Assembly: GCA_016839585.1 (NCBI GenBank)
Contig: JAEOTZ010000018.1
Location: forward strand, 1-64,000
DNA: 64,000 nt
Direction: 5' to 3'
Origin: Promethearchaeota archaeon
GTDB taxonomy: Archaea > Asgardarchaeota > Lokiarchaeia > Sigyniarchaeales > SOKP01
Below, one piece after another: positions 43,836 through 53,629 of the stretch. The notes under the pieces are model-generated. The model was given only the letters and a program-made list of their open reading frames with translations, ran no database searches and had not been told where the DNA came from. Both the position numbers and the translations under genes were made by a program. Each line of letters begins with the position of its first letter. The first letter of the stretch is position 1.

Positions 43836-44255
43836 ATGAATGTTGAAAAAATAAAGAAAGTATTAACAGAAATTTTATTAGAAAATAAGGAGATTATCGC
43901 ATCCTATCTTTATGGTTCTGTATTATACAGTGATTTATATGAAGATATTGATGTTGGATTATTAATTAGCGATATTTTTAAACCGAAACTAATGTATGAA
44001 GCAAAAATAGCTGGAAAATTAGAAAAAAAGCTTAGAGATACTTTTGGGGAGATTAAACCAGTAGATGTTAGAATTTTAAATGACAAACCTTTAAGATTTC
44101 TTTTTTCAATGCTTAAAAATTCTAAAATTATTTGCTCGAGTGATGAGACCAAAAGAATTAAATTTGAAGCAGAAGTTATGAAAGAATATTTAGATATTAA
44201 GCCACATTTCGAAATTTATGATAAGATGAGAGAGTTAAGATATGCAAATAGATAG
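43836..44255 (+). CDS. mntA: MNT-domain antitoxin (nucleotidyltransferase)
   Basis: A 139-residue minimal nucleotidyltransferase. The active site is G27-S28 in YLYGSVLYSDLYEDIDVGLL with the D37-I38-D39 pair. In MntA/HepT systems such proteins AMPylate the HEPN toxin. It overlaps the HEPN gene by 14 bases, the usual arrangement. It is likely the antitoxin. Confidence 0.9.
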   Translation: MNVEKIKKVLTEILLENKEIIASYLYGSVLYSDLYEDIDVGLLISDIFKPKLMYEAKIAGKLEKKLRDTFGEIKPVDVRILNDKPLRFLFSMLKNSKIICSSDETKRIKFEAEVMKEYLDIKPHFEIYDKMRELRYANR

Positions 44256-44664
44256 AGAATTAATTCATGGAAAAATAGATATTATTGAACGAAATATTAC
44301 CTTTTTAAATACATATAAAGAAAAGAGTGAAGTTGAAATTTTAAGTAGCTATAAAGATGTTCAAGCTATTAAATATTCACTATTTGAAATAATTGAAGCT
44401 TGCATTGATATTGCGTCGCATATAATTTCTGGTAAAGGCCTTCAAAGAGCCGAAAGTTATGCTGAAATGTTTGAGATTCTTGGAAAAAATGATATTTTAA
44501 AAACTCAATTGAGTAAAGAATTATCCAATATGGCAAGATTCAGAAATGTCCTTGTTCATGGATATGCTAAAATTGATAATTCTAAGATTCTTGTTTTTAC
44601 AAAAGAAAAACTAATAGATGTGGAAAATTTTATTAAAGCAATAATAGAATTAATAAAAGAATAA
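44242..44664 (+). CDS. hepT: HEPN-domain (DUF86) toxin
   Basis: A 140-residue HEPN protein of the DUF86 type. The RNase active site R-x4-H is R101-H106 in ARFRNVLVHGY, and the tyrosine at the second position after the His (Y108) is the residue known to be AMPylated in HepT. It overlaps the MNT gene by 14 bases. The pair forms a toxin-antitoxin or defence-type module; the HEPN part is predicted to cleave RNA, possibly tRNA. Confidence 0.92.
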   Translation: MQIDRELIHGKIDIIERNITFLNTYKEKSEVEILSSYKDVQAIKYSLFEIIEACIDIASHIISGKGLQRAESYAEMFEILGKNDILKTQLSKELSNMARFRNVLVHGYAKIDNSKILVFTKEKLIDVENFIKAIIELIKE

Positions 44665-44697
44665 TCTTTTTAAAGTTCTTTAAATAATAAAATAACC

Positions 44698-45627
44698 ATG
44701 GATCTTAGCACGGGAAAACCAATTGAAATAACTCACAAAACACTATTTGATGAGTACTTTCAAAAATATCCACCAGAAATTTCTGAATTTACATTTACAA
44801 ACCTCTTCATGTGGAGGAATTATTATAATTTCTTACTCATGGAGTTTAAGGAGCACCTAATCTTATTTTCTAATGATTATCTGAAAAATAGGAAAAATCC
44901 AATTAATGCAGGCTCTAGCGATTATATTTACTTCTTTCCTCCAATCGGTCCACATCCAGATGAAATCATTATTAAATTATTTGAGGATATTAGTAATATA
45001 GAAATTCATAGAATTCCAGAAGAAATATGCGAAAAAGTAACTCAAAATGAGAAATATAATAAATTAAATCTAGATTATCTTGAAGATCGGAATAATTGGG
45101 ATTATATTTATAACAAAGAAGAGATTTCTAATTTAGCGGGAAATAAGTTCAGACAAAATAGAAGATGGCTACAAAAATTCCTTAACAATTATGATTATGA
45201 TTTCCAATTGATAACAGGAAATCTTATTGAGAAATGTAAAGAACTACAATTGGAATGGTGTGTAATGAGAGCTTGCACTGAAGATGAAAGTTTAGAAGCA
45301 GAACAAGAAGCAATATATGAAGCACTAAACAATTTTAATACGTTAGGTTATATTGGGGCAATACTTTGTGTGGAAGATAAATGTGCTGCTTATACATTTG
45401 GTGAAATGTTAAATGAAAGAACTTTAGTAATTCACATTGAGAAAGCCCATATGGAATACGATGGTGCCTATCAAGCAATCAATAATTTATTTTTAAAAAA
45501 TTGCTGTGTAGATGCGGTTTATGTTAATAGAGAACAAGATTTGGGAATAGAAGGGTTAAGAAGAGCAAAAGAATCTTATAAACCTACTTATATGGTAAAA
45601 AAAAGCATAATTTACCGAAAAGACTAA
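44698..45627 (+). CDS. DUF2156-like protein (phosphatidylglycerol-lysyltransferase-like)
   Basis: A 309-residue protein resembling the DUF2156 family, the GNAT-like C-terminal domain of MprF lysyltransferases. Recognisable segments are FTFTNLFMWRNYYNF, FRQNRRWLQKFLNNY, YTFGEMLNERTLVIHIEKA and the hallmark VNREQDLGIEGLRRAKESY. No membrane spans are attached. It may transfer an amino acid or acyl group to a lipid or protein. It is 33 bases after the HEPN toxin gene but unlikely to be functionally linked. Confidence 0.82.
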   Translation: MDLSTGKPIEITHKTLFDEYFQKYPPEISEFTFTNLFMWRNYYNFLLMEFKEHLILFSNDYLKNRKNPINAGSSDYIYFFPPIGPHPDEIIIKLFEDISNIEIHRIPEEICEKVTQNEKYNKLNLDYLEDRNNWDYIYNKEEISNLAGNKFRQNRRWLQKFLNNYDYDFQLITGNLIEKCKELQLEWCVMRACTEDESLEAEQEAIYEALNNFNTLGYIGAILCVEDKCAAYTFGEMLNERTLVIHIEKAHMEYDGAYQAINNLFLKNCCVDAVYVNREQDLGIEGLRRAKESYKPTYMVKKSIIYRKD

Positions 45628-45707
45628 ACAAAATCAGATTAAAATTTCTCAAAAAGAAGAAAAATCGCTTAGATTTAAATTCTTAAAATTTCTAGTATCA
45701 ATATAAC

Positions 45708-45720
45708 TTATATATTTTTT
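45708..45720 (+). promoter_or_regulatory. Possible TATA box for the HerA-like gene
   Basis: CTTATATAT is 45-50 bases before the ATG at 45763 in a stretch without coding potential. Weak evidence because the whole region is AT-rich. Confidence 0.3.
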
Positions 45721-45762
45721 AATTTCCGATGATTCTAGAACATTAAGTTTTGTGTGATTATT

Positions 45763-47421
45763 ATGGCAGATGAAGATTTAAAAGAAGAAAAACCCGTAGG
45801 AAGACTGACTGGTAAAACGACAACACATACCGTTACAGTGGTATTTGAAGGTCCTTCAGTTGAAAGGAATAATTATTTAGTTGTTTATGGTCAAAAAGAT
45901 GAAGGAGGGAGCAAGCCATATTATGTACTTTACATTACCGACATGTGGACTGATGAGAAGGGACGTATGGCAAAATTACAAGTATTAGGAGACAGACCAA
46001 CAAAACCTTTTGAAATTGGCTCAGATATCTTCATGGCTAAAGAGGAACAAATTTCAAAAATTTTAGGAATCTTTAATCCACCAGAAGAATCTCTCTCTTT
46101 GGGAAAGCTTATCGGTTATCCTTATGAAGTTTATTTATTAATAAAGAACTTTGGCAGAATCTTTATTACCGGAAAATCTGGTTCGGGGAAATCGTACAGT
46201 ATGGGCGTTCTAATAGAAGAGTTTCTTAAGAAGGGAATTCCTGTTGTAATATTAGATAGACATGGAGAATATGGTAGCTTAAAGGTTGCTGCTGAAGATG
46301 CTGGAGAAGGTGAAAGCGAATTTGTAGATAGCATAATTGAATTTTCTGATTTAAAGAAAAATAAGGGTGGAGATATTGATATAGAATACTTATTCTCATT
46401 AAAACCAACTGATATTGTAGCACCTAATCTTTGTACTGTAGTGAATTTGAATGGTTTAGCTTTAGAAGTTCAAGAGTCTATAGCAGGTAAACTATTAAAA
46501 AAGTTATATGAAGCAAGTACAACAAGAAGTATTCCTCCGTTCTACTTGTTTTTGGATGAAGCTCACTTATTTGCTGGAAAAAAGCAGACAGAAACCTGTG
46601 AAGTTGTTAAATTATTTGCCCAAGAGGGAAGAAAATTTGGAGCTAATATTATTATAGGAACACAACGTCCACAATTATTAGACACTACAATAAGAGCTCA
46701 AGCGGGAACTTGGGTTGTTCACAATCTTTCTGATATAAGAGACATTGGAATTACAATCTCAAGTGCTGAAGATTTAAGTAATGACAATAAATCAGATATT
46801 TCCGGTTTGGATAAAGGACAAGCTATTATCTGCGGGGAAGCAGTTAAAGGTATCCCCCTCTTTGTTAAGATAAGAAAAAGACGTACAAGACATGGAGGTG
46901 TAAGCTTTAATCCTCTAGACTTCCTTTCAGGTCAAACTGTAGAGGAATTGCAGAAAAGGAAGCAGAGACTTTTAGGAGGAAAGTCAGCAGATGAATTAGA
47001 AACAGGAAAATCAATTTATCAAGAGATGATGGAACCTAAAACTTCAGCAGATTATTTAGAAGAGATTGCTGAATTAAAAGTTAGAATAAGAGAATTAGAG
47101 GATGAAGTATCTAGATTAAAACAAAAGGTAGCTGATGTAAAAGAAGGAAAGGAACTACCACTCGAAGCAACCGATGATGTAATACAAGAATTACAAACAG
47201 AAATAGATGTATGGAAAGAGAAATATAATTATCTAAAGGAAATGGCAGAGAAAGGAGAAGGGGAAATTCTTCAATTAACAGAAGATAGTGGAGCACTGTT
47301 AGATTTAAATAATAATATCATTGAATTAGAAGCTCAAGTTAAAAAATTTAAATCACGATACGACGATGCTTTAATCTTGGCAGAGAAATCAATAGCAGAA
47401 TTGAAAAAGAGAAAAAAATAA
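45763..47421 (+). CDS. HerA-like FtsK/VirB4-type ATPase
   Basis: A 552-residue ATPase of the HerA/DUF87 family. The N-terminal beta-barrel has VVFEGPSVERNNYLVVYG. Walker A is GKSGSGKS at residues 137-144, Walker B is FLDEAH at about residue 265, and GANIIIGTQRPQLLD holds the sensor. A long coiled-coil C-terminus (residues 420-552) is not typical of HerA. HerA normally acts with NurA in DNA end resection; no nurA gene is seen. It may be a related motor for DNA or protein translocation. A TATA-like CTTATATAT lies at 45708-45716. The ATG at 45763 is preferred to a GTG nine bases upstream. Confidence 0.9.
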   Translation: MADEDLKEEKPVGRLTGKTTTHTVTVVFEGPSVERNNYLVVYGQKDEGGSKPYYVLYITDMWTDEKGRMAKLQVLGDRPTKPFEIGSDIFMAKEEQISKILGIFNPPEESLSLGKLIGYPYEVYLLIKNFGRIFITGKSGSGKSYSMGVLIEEFLKKGIPVVILDRHGEYGSLKVAAEDAGEGESEFVDSIIEFSDLKKNKGGDIDIEYLFSLKPTDIVAPNLCTVVNLNGLALEVQESIAGKLLKKLYEASTTRSIPPFYLFLDEAHLFAGKKQTETCEVVKLFAQEGRKFGANIIIGTQRPQLLDTTIRAQAGTWVVHNLSDIRDIGITISSAEDLSNDNKSDISGLDKGQAIICGEAVKGIPLFVKIRKRRTRHGGVSFNPLDFLSGQTVEELQKRKQRLLGGKSADELETGKSIYQEMMEPKTSADYLEEIAELKVRIRELEDEVSRLKQKVADVKEGKELPLEATDDVIQELQTEIDVWKEKYNYLKEMAEKGEGEILQLTEDSGALLDLNNNIIELEAQVKKFKSRYDDALILAEKSIAELKKRKK

Positions 47422-47550
47422 ATAGTACTTGAGAAGATCCTCATAATTTAATTTTTTTTAAAAATTTTTTACCTATTTCTAAAATTTGATTAATTAGTTT
47501 TAATTATCTCAAATTATTTAAGTTCTTAATAAACTCAATTTCTTTTAATC

Positions 47551-48639
47551 ATGAAGAGTGAAATATTAAATATTGAAAGTATTAAAGCCTTACAGCGAAA
47601 ATTATCCTCCTTCTTTGGTGTTTCGGGATTTGAAGAAGATGTAAGTAGCTTTATCCTTAGTGAAATTGAGAGTAAAGGATTAGCTGATAAAGCTTGGATT
47701 GATCCATTAGGGAATGTTCTTGCCGTAAAAAAAGGAAATGATGGTCAGAAAAAAATCTTGTTAGATGCTCATACTGATGAAATAGGGTTCATGGTTTCTC
47801 ATATTGAAAAAACTGGTTTCCTAAGATTTGTTCCAATCGGTAGCTGGGATATTAGAATATTATTAGGACAAACAGTTATCATAAGATCTGAATCTGGAAA
47901 AGTTATTCACGGAATCATTGGTTCTAAACCTCCACATCTTACTTCAGTAAATGAACGAAAAAAGATTGTAGAAATTAATAATTTGTATATTGATATAGGA
48001 ATGGGCTCCAAAGATGAGGTATTAAATGGTAATATTAATATTGGTACTGTAGGTACCCTTTATTCTCCCTTTGAAGAATTTCCAAATAATATGGTTCGAG
48101 GAAAAGCATTTGACGATAGAACGGGGTGTAATGTACTTCTACATATAATGATGCTATTAAAAGAGAAATCTGAAATTAAAATTAAAGATACTATACTATT
48201 TAATTTTGCTGTACAAGAAGAAAGAGGAAGAGTTGGAGCTATAACAGGCGCTTTTAATCTTAATCCAACCATGGGACTTGCGATTGAAAATACTACGGCG
48301 GCAGATGTGCCTGGTATCAAAGAATCTGAAATCCCTGTATACATCGGAAAAGGTCCAGCCATTACAGTTGCTGATAAATCAATTATCTCAAGTCCTAAGG
48401 TAAATCGAAGGCTTATTAAAAATGCTGAGCATGAAAAAATTCCATTCCAAATAAAAAAACCGATGTATGGTTATACTGACGCTGGAAGAATTCAAGTTAC
48501 TCGGGAAGGTGTACCAAGTTCAGTAGTTTCTGTACCTTGTCGATATATTCATTCACCTACTTCCTTATTAAAGCTTGAAGATATATATGAAACAATTCGG
48601 TTGATTGATGTATTTATAAGAAACCCAGTGAATTTTTAA
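47551..48639 (+). CDS. M42 family metallopeptidase
   Basis: A 362-residue M42 aminopeptidase (also called endoglucanase M-like). Metal ligands are in LLDAHTDEIGFM (His and Asp), KAFDDRTGC (bridging Asp), VQEERGRVGA (Glu pair), AIENTTAADV and RYIHSP (final His). The length and motif order match the family of large tetrahedral aminopeptidases (TET). It probably degrades peptides in the cytosol. Confidence 0.93.
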   Translation: MKSEILNIESIKALQRKLSSFFGVSGFEEDVSSFILSEIESKGLADKAWIDPLGNVLAVKKGNDGQKKILLDAHTDEIGFMVSHIEKTGFLRFVPIGSWDIRILLGQTVIIRSESGKVIHGIIGSKPPHLTSVNERKKIVEINNLYIDIGMGSKDEVLNGNINIGTVGTLYSPFEEFPNNMVRGKAFDDRTGCNVLLHIMMLLKEKSEIKIKDTILFNFAVQEERGRVGAITGAFNLNPTMGLAIENTTAADVPGIKESEIPVYIGKGPAITVADKSIISSPKVNRRLIKNAEHEKIPFQIKKPMYGYTDAGRIQVTREGVPSSVVSVPCRYIHSPTSLLKLEDIYETIRLIDVFIRNPVNF

Positions 48640-48697
48640 CTATTAAAAAAGGTTTAAGAGAAATAAATAGATAAAATGCAATTTCATTCTTCAAATT

Positions 48698-49933
48698 TTA
48701 CTTGTAGAGATCTTTTTCTAAAGAATAAGTTATTAAGATGAACATTCCTGAAATTCCAAATAATACAACTGAAGTTAATATTAGAAATTCCATTACTACA
48801 AAAGAATAGAGTAAATAGCTTATTGGAACAAATATAATTTTAGCCAAAGAGGTATAGGTCTGAAGAAATTGAAATTTACATGTTTTATACTTTTCATTTT
48901 TAGAAATATCAGTAATAAAAGAAGTATATGAGAAAATAGCCAAGCTTGCTGTAAAAGAAAGCCCAAAATTTATAATCAAAATCAACATGAAATTTGAAAC
49001 TGCTAAGGAGCCCATCAAAAGCATATATGAAATTATACCAATAAACATCAATTTTCTCTTATCATACTCCTTTCCATTATTACCTTTTTTAAGATCTAAT
49101 TTATAGGCAATAATATTGCCTAAAAGTTGCCCTATTGGAAAAATCAATAATAAAAAACTATATACTCTAAATGATGATTCTCCAAATTTATTTAAAATCC
49201 ATGAACTAAAAAGATAAAGGAATAATAAATCGGAACTTCCAAGAAAAAATGCAATATATATAATTAACATAATAGGATTTTTATTATTCAGAGAATTACT
49301 TTTACTAGATTCTTTTATACTAGAAGTAGGGGAGAGTAGTTGTATTTTACTATTTAAAGCAACACTTATTATAATAAAGATAATCATTACTGAAAAACAA
49401 AGAAAAAAGAAAATATGCCATAACGTCAACAATGATATTTTAACTATAATAACTTGAAAAAGTATTGATGTCGTTAGATAAGCTATAATTGTAGTGATTC
49501 TGAGAATTAGGATAATAGTTTGTTTAACAGAGGGAAATTCTTGAGAAATTCGTAAATAAAGATTACTCATTATTGTTCTGATTAAGAAAATTGAAAAAAG
49601 TGAAAGAAAAGTAAATAATCCGAATAAATATAGTGATTCCTTATAAAAAATAAATATTAAAATACTTCCACACAAAATTAGACAACAAATATAGAATAAA
49701 AGTTTACTTTGAACTTCCTTTTTAAAATATCTATCATAAAAATAGCCAAATAAAGGAGACATGAATAAGGGTAAGTATGGGAATATTTGTACTAAAGCTA
49801 ATTCTTTAGGATCTACTTTTAAAACATCTAAATAAAATAAAGGGATAAAATAGAGAAAAATTACTTGAAACATGGTAATAACGAAATATATCAGAAAGAA
49901 GCTGAGATAGATTTTGCTTTTATGGAAATTCAT
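48698..49933 (-). CDS. MFS transporter
   Basis: A protein of 411 residues with about twelve membrane spans and the loop-2/3 signature GYFYDRYFKKEVQSK between spans 2 and 3, typical of the major facilitator superfamily. The ATG at 49933 is chosen over the TTG at 49972 because a strong GGAAAGGAATAAGT ribosome site precedes it. Substrate is unknown. Confidence 0.87.
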   Translation of the reverse strand: MNFHKSKIYLSFFLIYFVITMFQVIFLYFIPLFYLDVLKVDPKELALVQIFPYLPLFMSPLFGYFYDRYFKKEVQSKLLFYICCLILCGSILIFIFYKESLYLFGLFTFLSLFSIFLIRTIMSNLYLRISQEFPSVKQTIILILRITTIIAYLTTSILFQVIIVKISLLTLWHIFFFLCFSVMIIFIIISVALNSKIQLLSPTSSIKESSKSNSLNNKNPIMLIIYIAFFLGSSDLLFLYLFSSWILNKFGESSFRVYSFLLLIFPIGQLLGNIIAYKLDLKKGNNGKEYDKRKLMFIGIISYMLLMGSLAVSNFMLILIINFGLSFTASLAIFSYTSFITDISKNEKYKTCKFQFLQTYTSLAKIIFVPISYLLYSFVVMEFLILTSVVLFGISGMFILITYSLEKDLYK

Positions 49934-50300
49934 ACTTATTCCTTTCCCATTATTATTAATTTTAATTTTCAAATACTCCTTTTAAAGTCCAATTTTTATT
50001 CAGAATTGGATATTGCTTTATATTAAAGAGAATTATAAACGGTATTATAAAATATAAAATGTAAAATTCGAAAACGAATTTTACGGTCAATTTAGGGAAC
50101 TGTCTCTCCACCAAAATACATTATAATAAACCTCCTCCCCGTTAACCAATACGTAGATAACCTTATCTACAATAACATATTTCTAGATTTATTTTTAAAG
50201 TAAACGAAAAAAAGAAAAATAACTAAGGAAAAGGTGCCTTAGGCAAAATATGTTTTTATATAAATGTAAAAAAAGAAAAAATGGATTAGGATATACTTAT
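49934..50300. other. Intergenic region with two perfect inverted repeats
   Basis: About 370 bases without a gene, between two MFS genes on the minus strand. A perfect 10-bp inverted repeat lies at 50061-50070 and 50075-50084 around an AAAA loop; on the minus strand it is followed by a T-rich stretch, so it may terminate the oxlT-like transcript. A second perfect repeat, GTAGATAA at 50153-50160 and TTATCTAC at 50163-50170, has only two bases between arms, as an operator would. The rest is AT-rich with no coding potential. Confidence 0.5.
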
Positions 50301-51593
50301 TTAAATGTTTCTACTTTTAGGGGGTTTAATAAAAAATGCTAAAATTGCTGCGACAATAGACATCGTTCCCATGACAACAAAAAGGATCAAATAACTTCCG
50401 AAAACTGATACAAACGCACTCACCATAGTTGCTCCTATGAATCCAGCAATACCATAGGCAGTAAATACTATTCCATAGTTAGGTCCTAGATTTTTAGTAC
50501 CAAATAAATCAGCAGTCGCTGTTGGAAATAATGAGAAGTTACCTCCAAAACAAAAATAAATAGCACATGTCATAATTAGAAAGTAAATTGCATTCTCGTT
50601 AGTTGTGAAATATAGAAACATCAAAATCGCTTGAGTAGTAAACATAATTAGCATTACTTTCTTATAAGTGATTAAATCAGATAATTGTCCCCAGACTATT
50701 CTTCCAGCTGCGTTAAATAAAGCAGCTAAACTTCCAATTAATGCGAAATCGGCAGCTCCAATGACATATATCAGATCACCTAAATCATTTTCTGATTTTG
50801 CAAAAGCAGAATAAGATCCAATCACCATTAACCCTGATATTGCACTTAATACAAATGTTGCCCATAACATCCAAAATTGAGATAACTTGACAGTTTTACT
50901 TCTTTCAAACTCAATTCCAGAAATCCCACTTTCTTCTGAAGGTGGAGGAGGATTCCATCCATCAGGTTTCCATCCATCTGGAGGATTGCTTAAAGTCATT
51001 GCGCCTCCAATAATTAAAGCAAGATAAACTATTCCTAATACAATAAACATAATTGGCATATTTTTTGAGATTTCAGAAACGAAATTTAGATCAGTTGTTT
51101 CCAAATTCTTAGGGTTTGCCAAAGCTTCTATAACATAATTAAATATAAAGGATCCAGCTCCAAATCCTGCGACTGCGATTCCATTAATTAATCCCTTTTT
51201 ATCAGGAAACCATTTATTTGCTGATGCAATAGGACAAACATAACCAAATCCGATACCTGCTCCAAAGATAATACCATAAGTAATAAATAATCCTATAAAT
51301 GTGTTCATTACTGCTGAAGTAATAACACCAATTCCAATTAAGATACCTCCAAGAATAGCTATTTTTTTGGGACCATATTTCTGTTGTAATTGCCCTGCAA
51401 ATACCATAGTAATCGCAAAAGACAATAAACCAATTCCGAAAATAAAGACCGTCAATTCCTTAACTTCCCCCAAGTAAGGGCTAACGAATATGGTAAGTGT
51501 GCCCCATGAGTAAATCGTCCCAAGAGCTAATTGGATGAGAATAGCGCCTATTACAATTATCCATCGATTTCTAACTTTTTTTTCTGTAATCAT
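50301..51593 (-). CDS. OFA-family MFS transporter (oxalate/formate-lactate type)
   Basis: A 430-residue MFS carrier. The N-terminus IVIGAILIQLALGTIYSWG with the following signature LGEVKE and QQKYGPKKIA is that of the oxalate:formate antiporter family (OFA), which exchanges or takes up small organic anions. Twelve spans can be seen. It could import formate or another monocarboxylate for the Hdr/Fdh system or export fermentation products; this is inference. Confidence 0.9.
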   Translation of the reverse strand: MITEKKVRNRWIIVIGAILIQLALGTIYSWGTLTIFVSPYLGEVKELTVFIFGIGLLSFAITMVFAGQLQQKYGPKKIAILGGILIGIGVITSAVMNTFIGLFITYGIIFGAGIGFGYVCPIASANKWFPDKKGLINGIAVAGFGAGSFIFNYVIEALANPKNLETTDLNFVSEISKNMPIMFIVLGIVYLALIIGGAMTLSNPPDGWKPDGWNPPPPSEESGISGIEFERSKTVKLSQFWMLWATFVLSAISGLMVIGSYSAFAKSENDLGDLIYVIGAADFALIGSLAALFNAAGRIVWGQLSDLITYKKVMLIMFTTQAILMFLYFTTNENAIYFLIMTCAIYFCFGGNFSLFPTATADLFGTKNLGPNYGIVFTAYGIAGFIGATMVSAFVSVFGSYLILFVVMGTMSIVAAILAFFIKPPKSRNI

Positions 51594-51754
51594 TGTTTTA
51601 TACTTAATTAATTTACTGTGTGTGAAAATTCTTTGAAGATTAAAAATTTTGTATTAATATTTTATTAATAATCAAACTAAATATTTTTCAAAAACAAAGG
51701 AAATCACTTTATACTTTTTTGTATTATTAATTTGAAAAAAATTAATATTAATTA

Positions 51755-53506
51755 ATGGTTAAATCTAATAATCTAAATACAAATCTATCAAAAATATTTA
51801 TTTATGAAACTATAATGAAGCGGATTGAAATTTCGAAAAAGCATTTAGTTTTGATATCCTTATTTTTATTAATTTTCATTATTGGTACAGTATTAATCTT
51901 AATAACTCCAACGGGTATAAAAATTACTTATGGGCGAACTGTAAAAACATCCGATGGCGAAACAATTTCGTTTAATGTAATTGAGCCAAAAAAAGGCGGA
52001 ACCAACAAAAAAGCTGTGATTATTGGACATGGTGTTATGTCGAATAAAGAAATGATGAAGGGTTATGCGATAGAGTTAGGCGCTGCAGGATTTGTTGCTA
52101 TACCTTTCGATTTCAGGGGACATGGGCAAAGTTCAGGTGAACTTAATAGAGATAGGTTAATATATGATATACAAGCAATCTTATCTTATGTAAATTCTAG
52201 AACAGATATCAATTCAAGTGCTCTTGGATATTTGGGATTCTCTATGGGGGGATTCCCAGGAATAGAGATTGTAAATCAATCAACAAATTTTAAGTGTTTT
52301 GTTGGAGCTGGAACAAGACTTCCAATTAATGTAAGAATCGGAAATTTTTCTGATCCATTAAATATTTTGATGATTGTAGGGCGATATGATGAAGTAATTA
52401 CAGTTGAAGAACTAAAAGAAGGATTAGCAGATCGAGTGGGCTTATCCTCTAATGATATTGATGTAAATAAATTATACGGAAGTTTTCAAGATGGAAATGC
52501 TTCAATGATTTATTTAGATGATACTACTAATCACGTTTTAGGAATTTGGGATCCTGATTTCATTAGAGAAGCAAGAAATTTTGTGATGAATACATTTCCA
52601 GATGTAAAAGCCATTGATGAGAATTTTTTTGTAAACATTAGATTTCTAATCTTTTCTCTACAGATTATAGGAGGAATTGGCTTTTTCTTTCTCATAATTC
52701 CACCTATATCTAAATTTATGCTAAAATCTAAACGTAATGACAAAATGACTATAGAAATAGAAAGTGAATCGGTGAATAGAATCATTATAAAAACGATATC
52801 TTATAGTATTGTCCTTGGTATACCAGGAGTAATGATCTTCATTCCAATCTTAATAATTTTACCTCTAGCTATAGCTGGATTTGTTTCAACACTTTTATTT
52901 GGTCAGATGTTTGGAGTATTAATTTTATTGCTTAGACTTGGAAAAAAAGAGAATTTAACCTTATTAAATATCATAAAAAGACCATTTTATAATTCAAAAG
53001 AAAAACTAGTTAAACAAATAGTATTAGGAATAATTTTTGCAGTTATTTATTATATTATTCTCTATTTATCAATTGGATTAAATTATCTAGGGATGGTTCC
53101 CACTTTAATGAAATGGTTTTGGGTACCAATATATTTTGGGATTTTCTTCTTCATACTCGTTATATTAGGATTGTTATTTCACGGTGTTATCCAAAATAAA
53201 GTAGGACCAGGTCTTCGAAACTTTATTAAAGTATCGCTAATGACTTTTGGATTTCTCTTTTTATACATGTTTAGTTATTTATTTATCCTAGCTATTATTA
53301 TGAATAGTTACTTTTATTTTGGTTCTTTTTTACCAATTGCAATTCCAATATTTCTATTAACTGCATTTAACTCAACCATTATATACCAGAAAACAGGGAA
53401 TGTTATCGCAGGTGCCATTGTAAATTCTCTTTTTATAACGCTAGTGATTTGTACATTATCACCATATCAAAATGGATTAAGCTTTATTTTGGGATTTTTT
53501 CAATAA
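51755..53506 (+). CDS. Membrane-anchored alpha/beta hydrolase with multispan tail
   Basis: A 583-residue protein. After an N-terminal span (residues 33-52) comes an alpha/beta-hydrolase domain with VIIGHGVMSNKE, FDFRGHGQSSGE and the nucleophile elbow LGFSMGGFPG (about residue 163). The acid and His are in RYDEVITVEEL and TTNHVLGIWDPD. From residue 290 on at least six hydrophobic segments follow. Catalysis would be extracytoplasmic. A start at the ATG 51815 (MKRIEIS) is also plausible. It could hydrolyse lipids or surface esters; no partner genes are seen. Confidence 0.85.
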   Translation: MVKSNNLNTNLSKIFIYETIMKRIEISKKHLVLISLFLLIFIIGTVLILITPTGIKITYGRTVKTSDGETISFNVIEPKKGGTNKKAVIIGHGVMSNKEMMKGYAIELGAAGFVAIPFDFRGHGQSSGELNRDRLIYDIQAILSYVNSRTDINSSALGYLGFSMGGFPGIEIVNQSTNFKCFVGAGTRLPINVRIGNFSDPLNILMIVGRYDEVITVEELKEGLADRVGLSSNDIDVNKLYGSFQDGNASMIYLDDTTNHVLGIWDPDFIREARNFVMNTFPDVKAIDENFFVNIRFLIFSLQIIGGIGFFFLIIPPISKFMLKSKRNDKMTIEIESESVNRIIIKTISYSIVLGIPGVMIFIPILIILPLAIAGFVSTLLFGQMFGVLILLLRLGKKENLTLLNIIKRPFYNSKEKLVKQIVLGIIFAVIYYIILYLSIGLNYLGMVPTLMKWFWVPIYFGIFFFILVILGLLFHGVIQNKVGPGLRNFIKVSLMTFGFLFLYMFSYLFILAIIMNSYFYFGSFLPIAIPIFLLTAFNSTIIYQKTGNVIAGAIVNSLFITLVICTLSPYQNGLSFILGFFQ

Positions 53507-53514
53507 TTAAAATT

Positions 53515-53525
53515 CTTTTTTTTTC
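53515..53525 (+). terminator. U-tract after the membrane hydrolase gene
   Basis: A run of ten T starting 9 bases after the stop codon at 53506, a simple archaeal terminator candidate. Confidence 0.4.
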
Positions 53526-53629
53526 AAAAACATAATTTTTTAGTTTAGGCTTAAAATTATAAAAATAATTATCTTACTAAATCGTGGATCAATAAAATTT
53601 AATTGACAGAAATTGAGAATTTAATAAAT

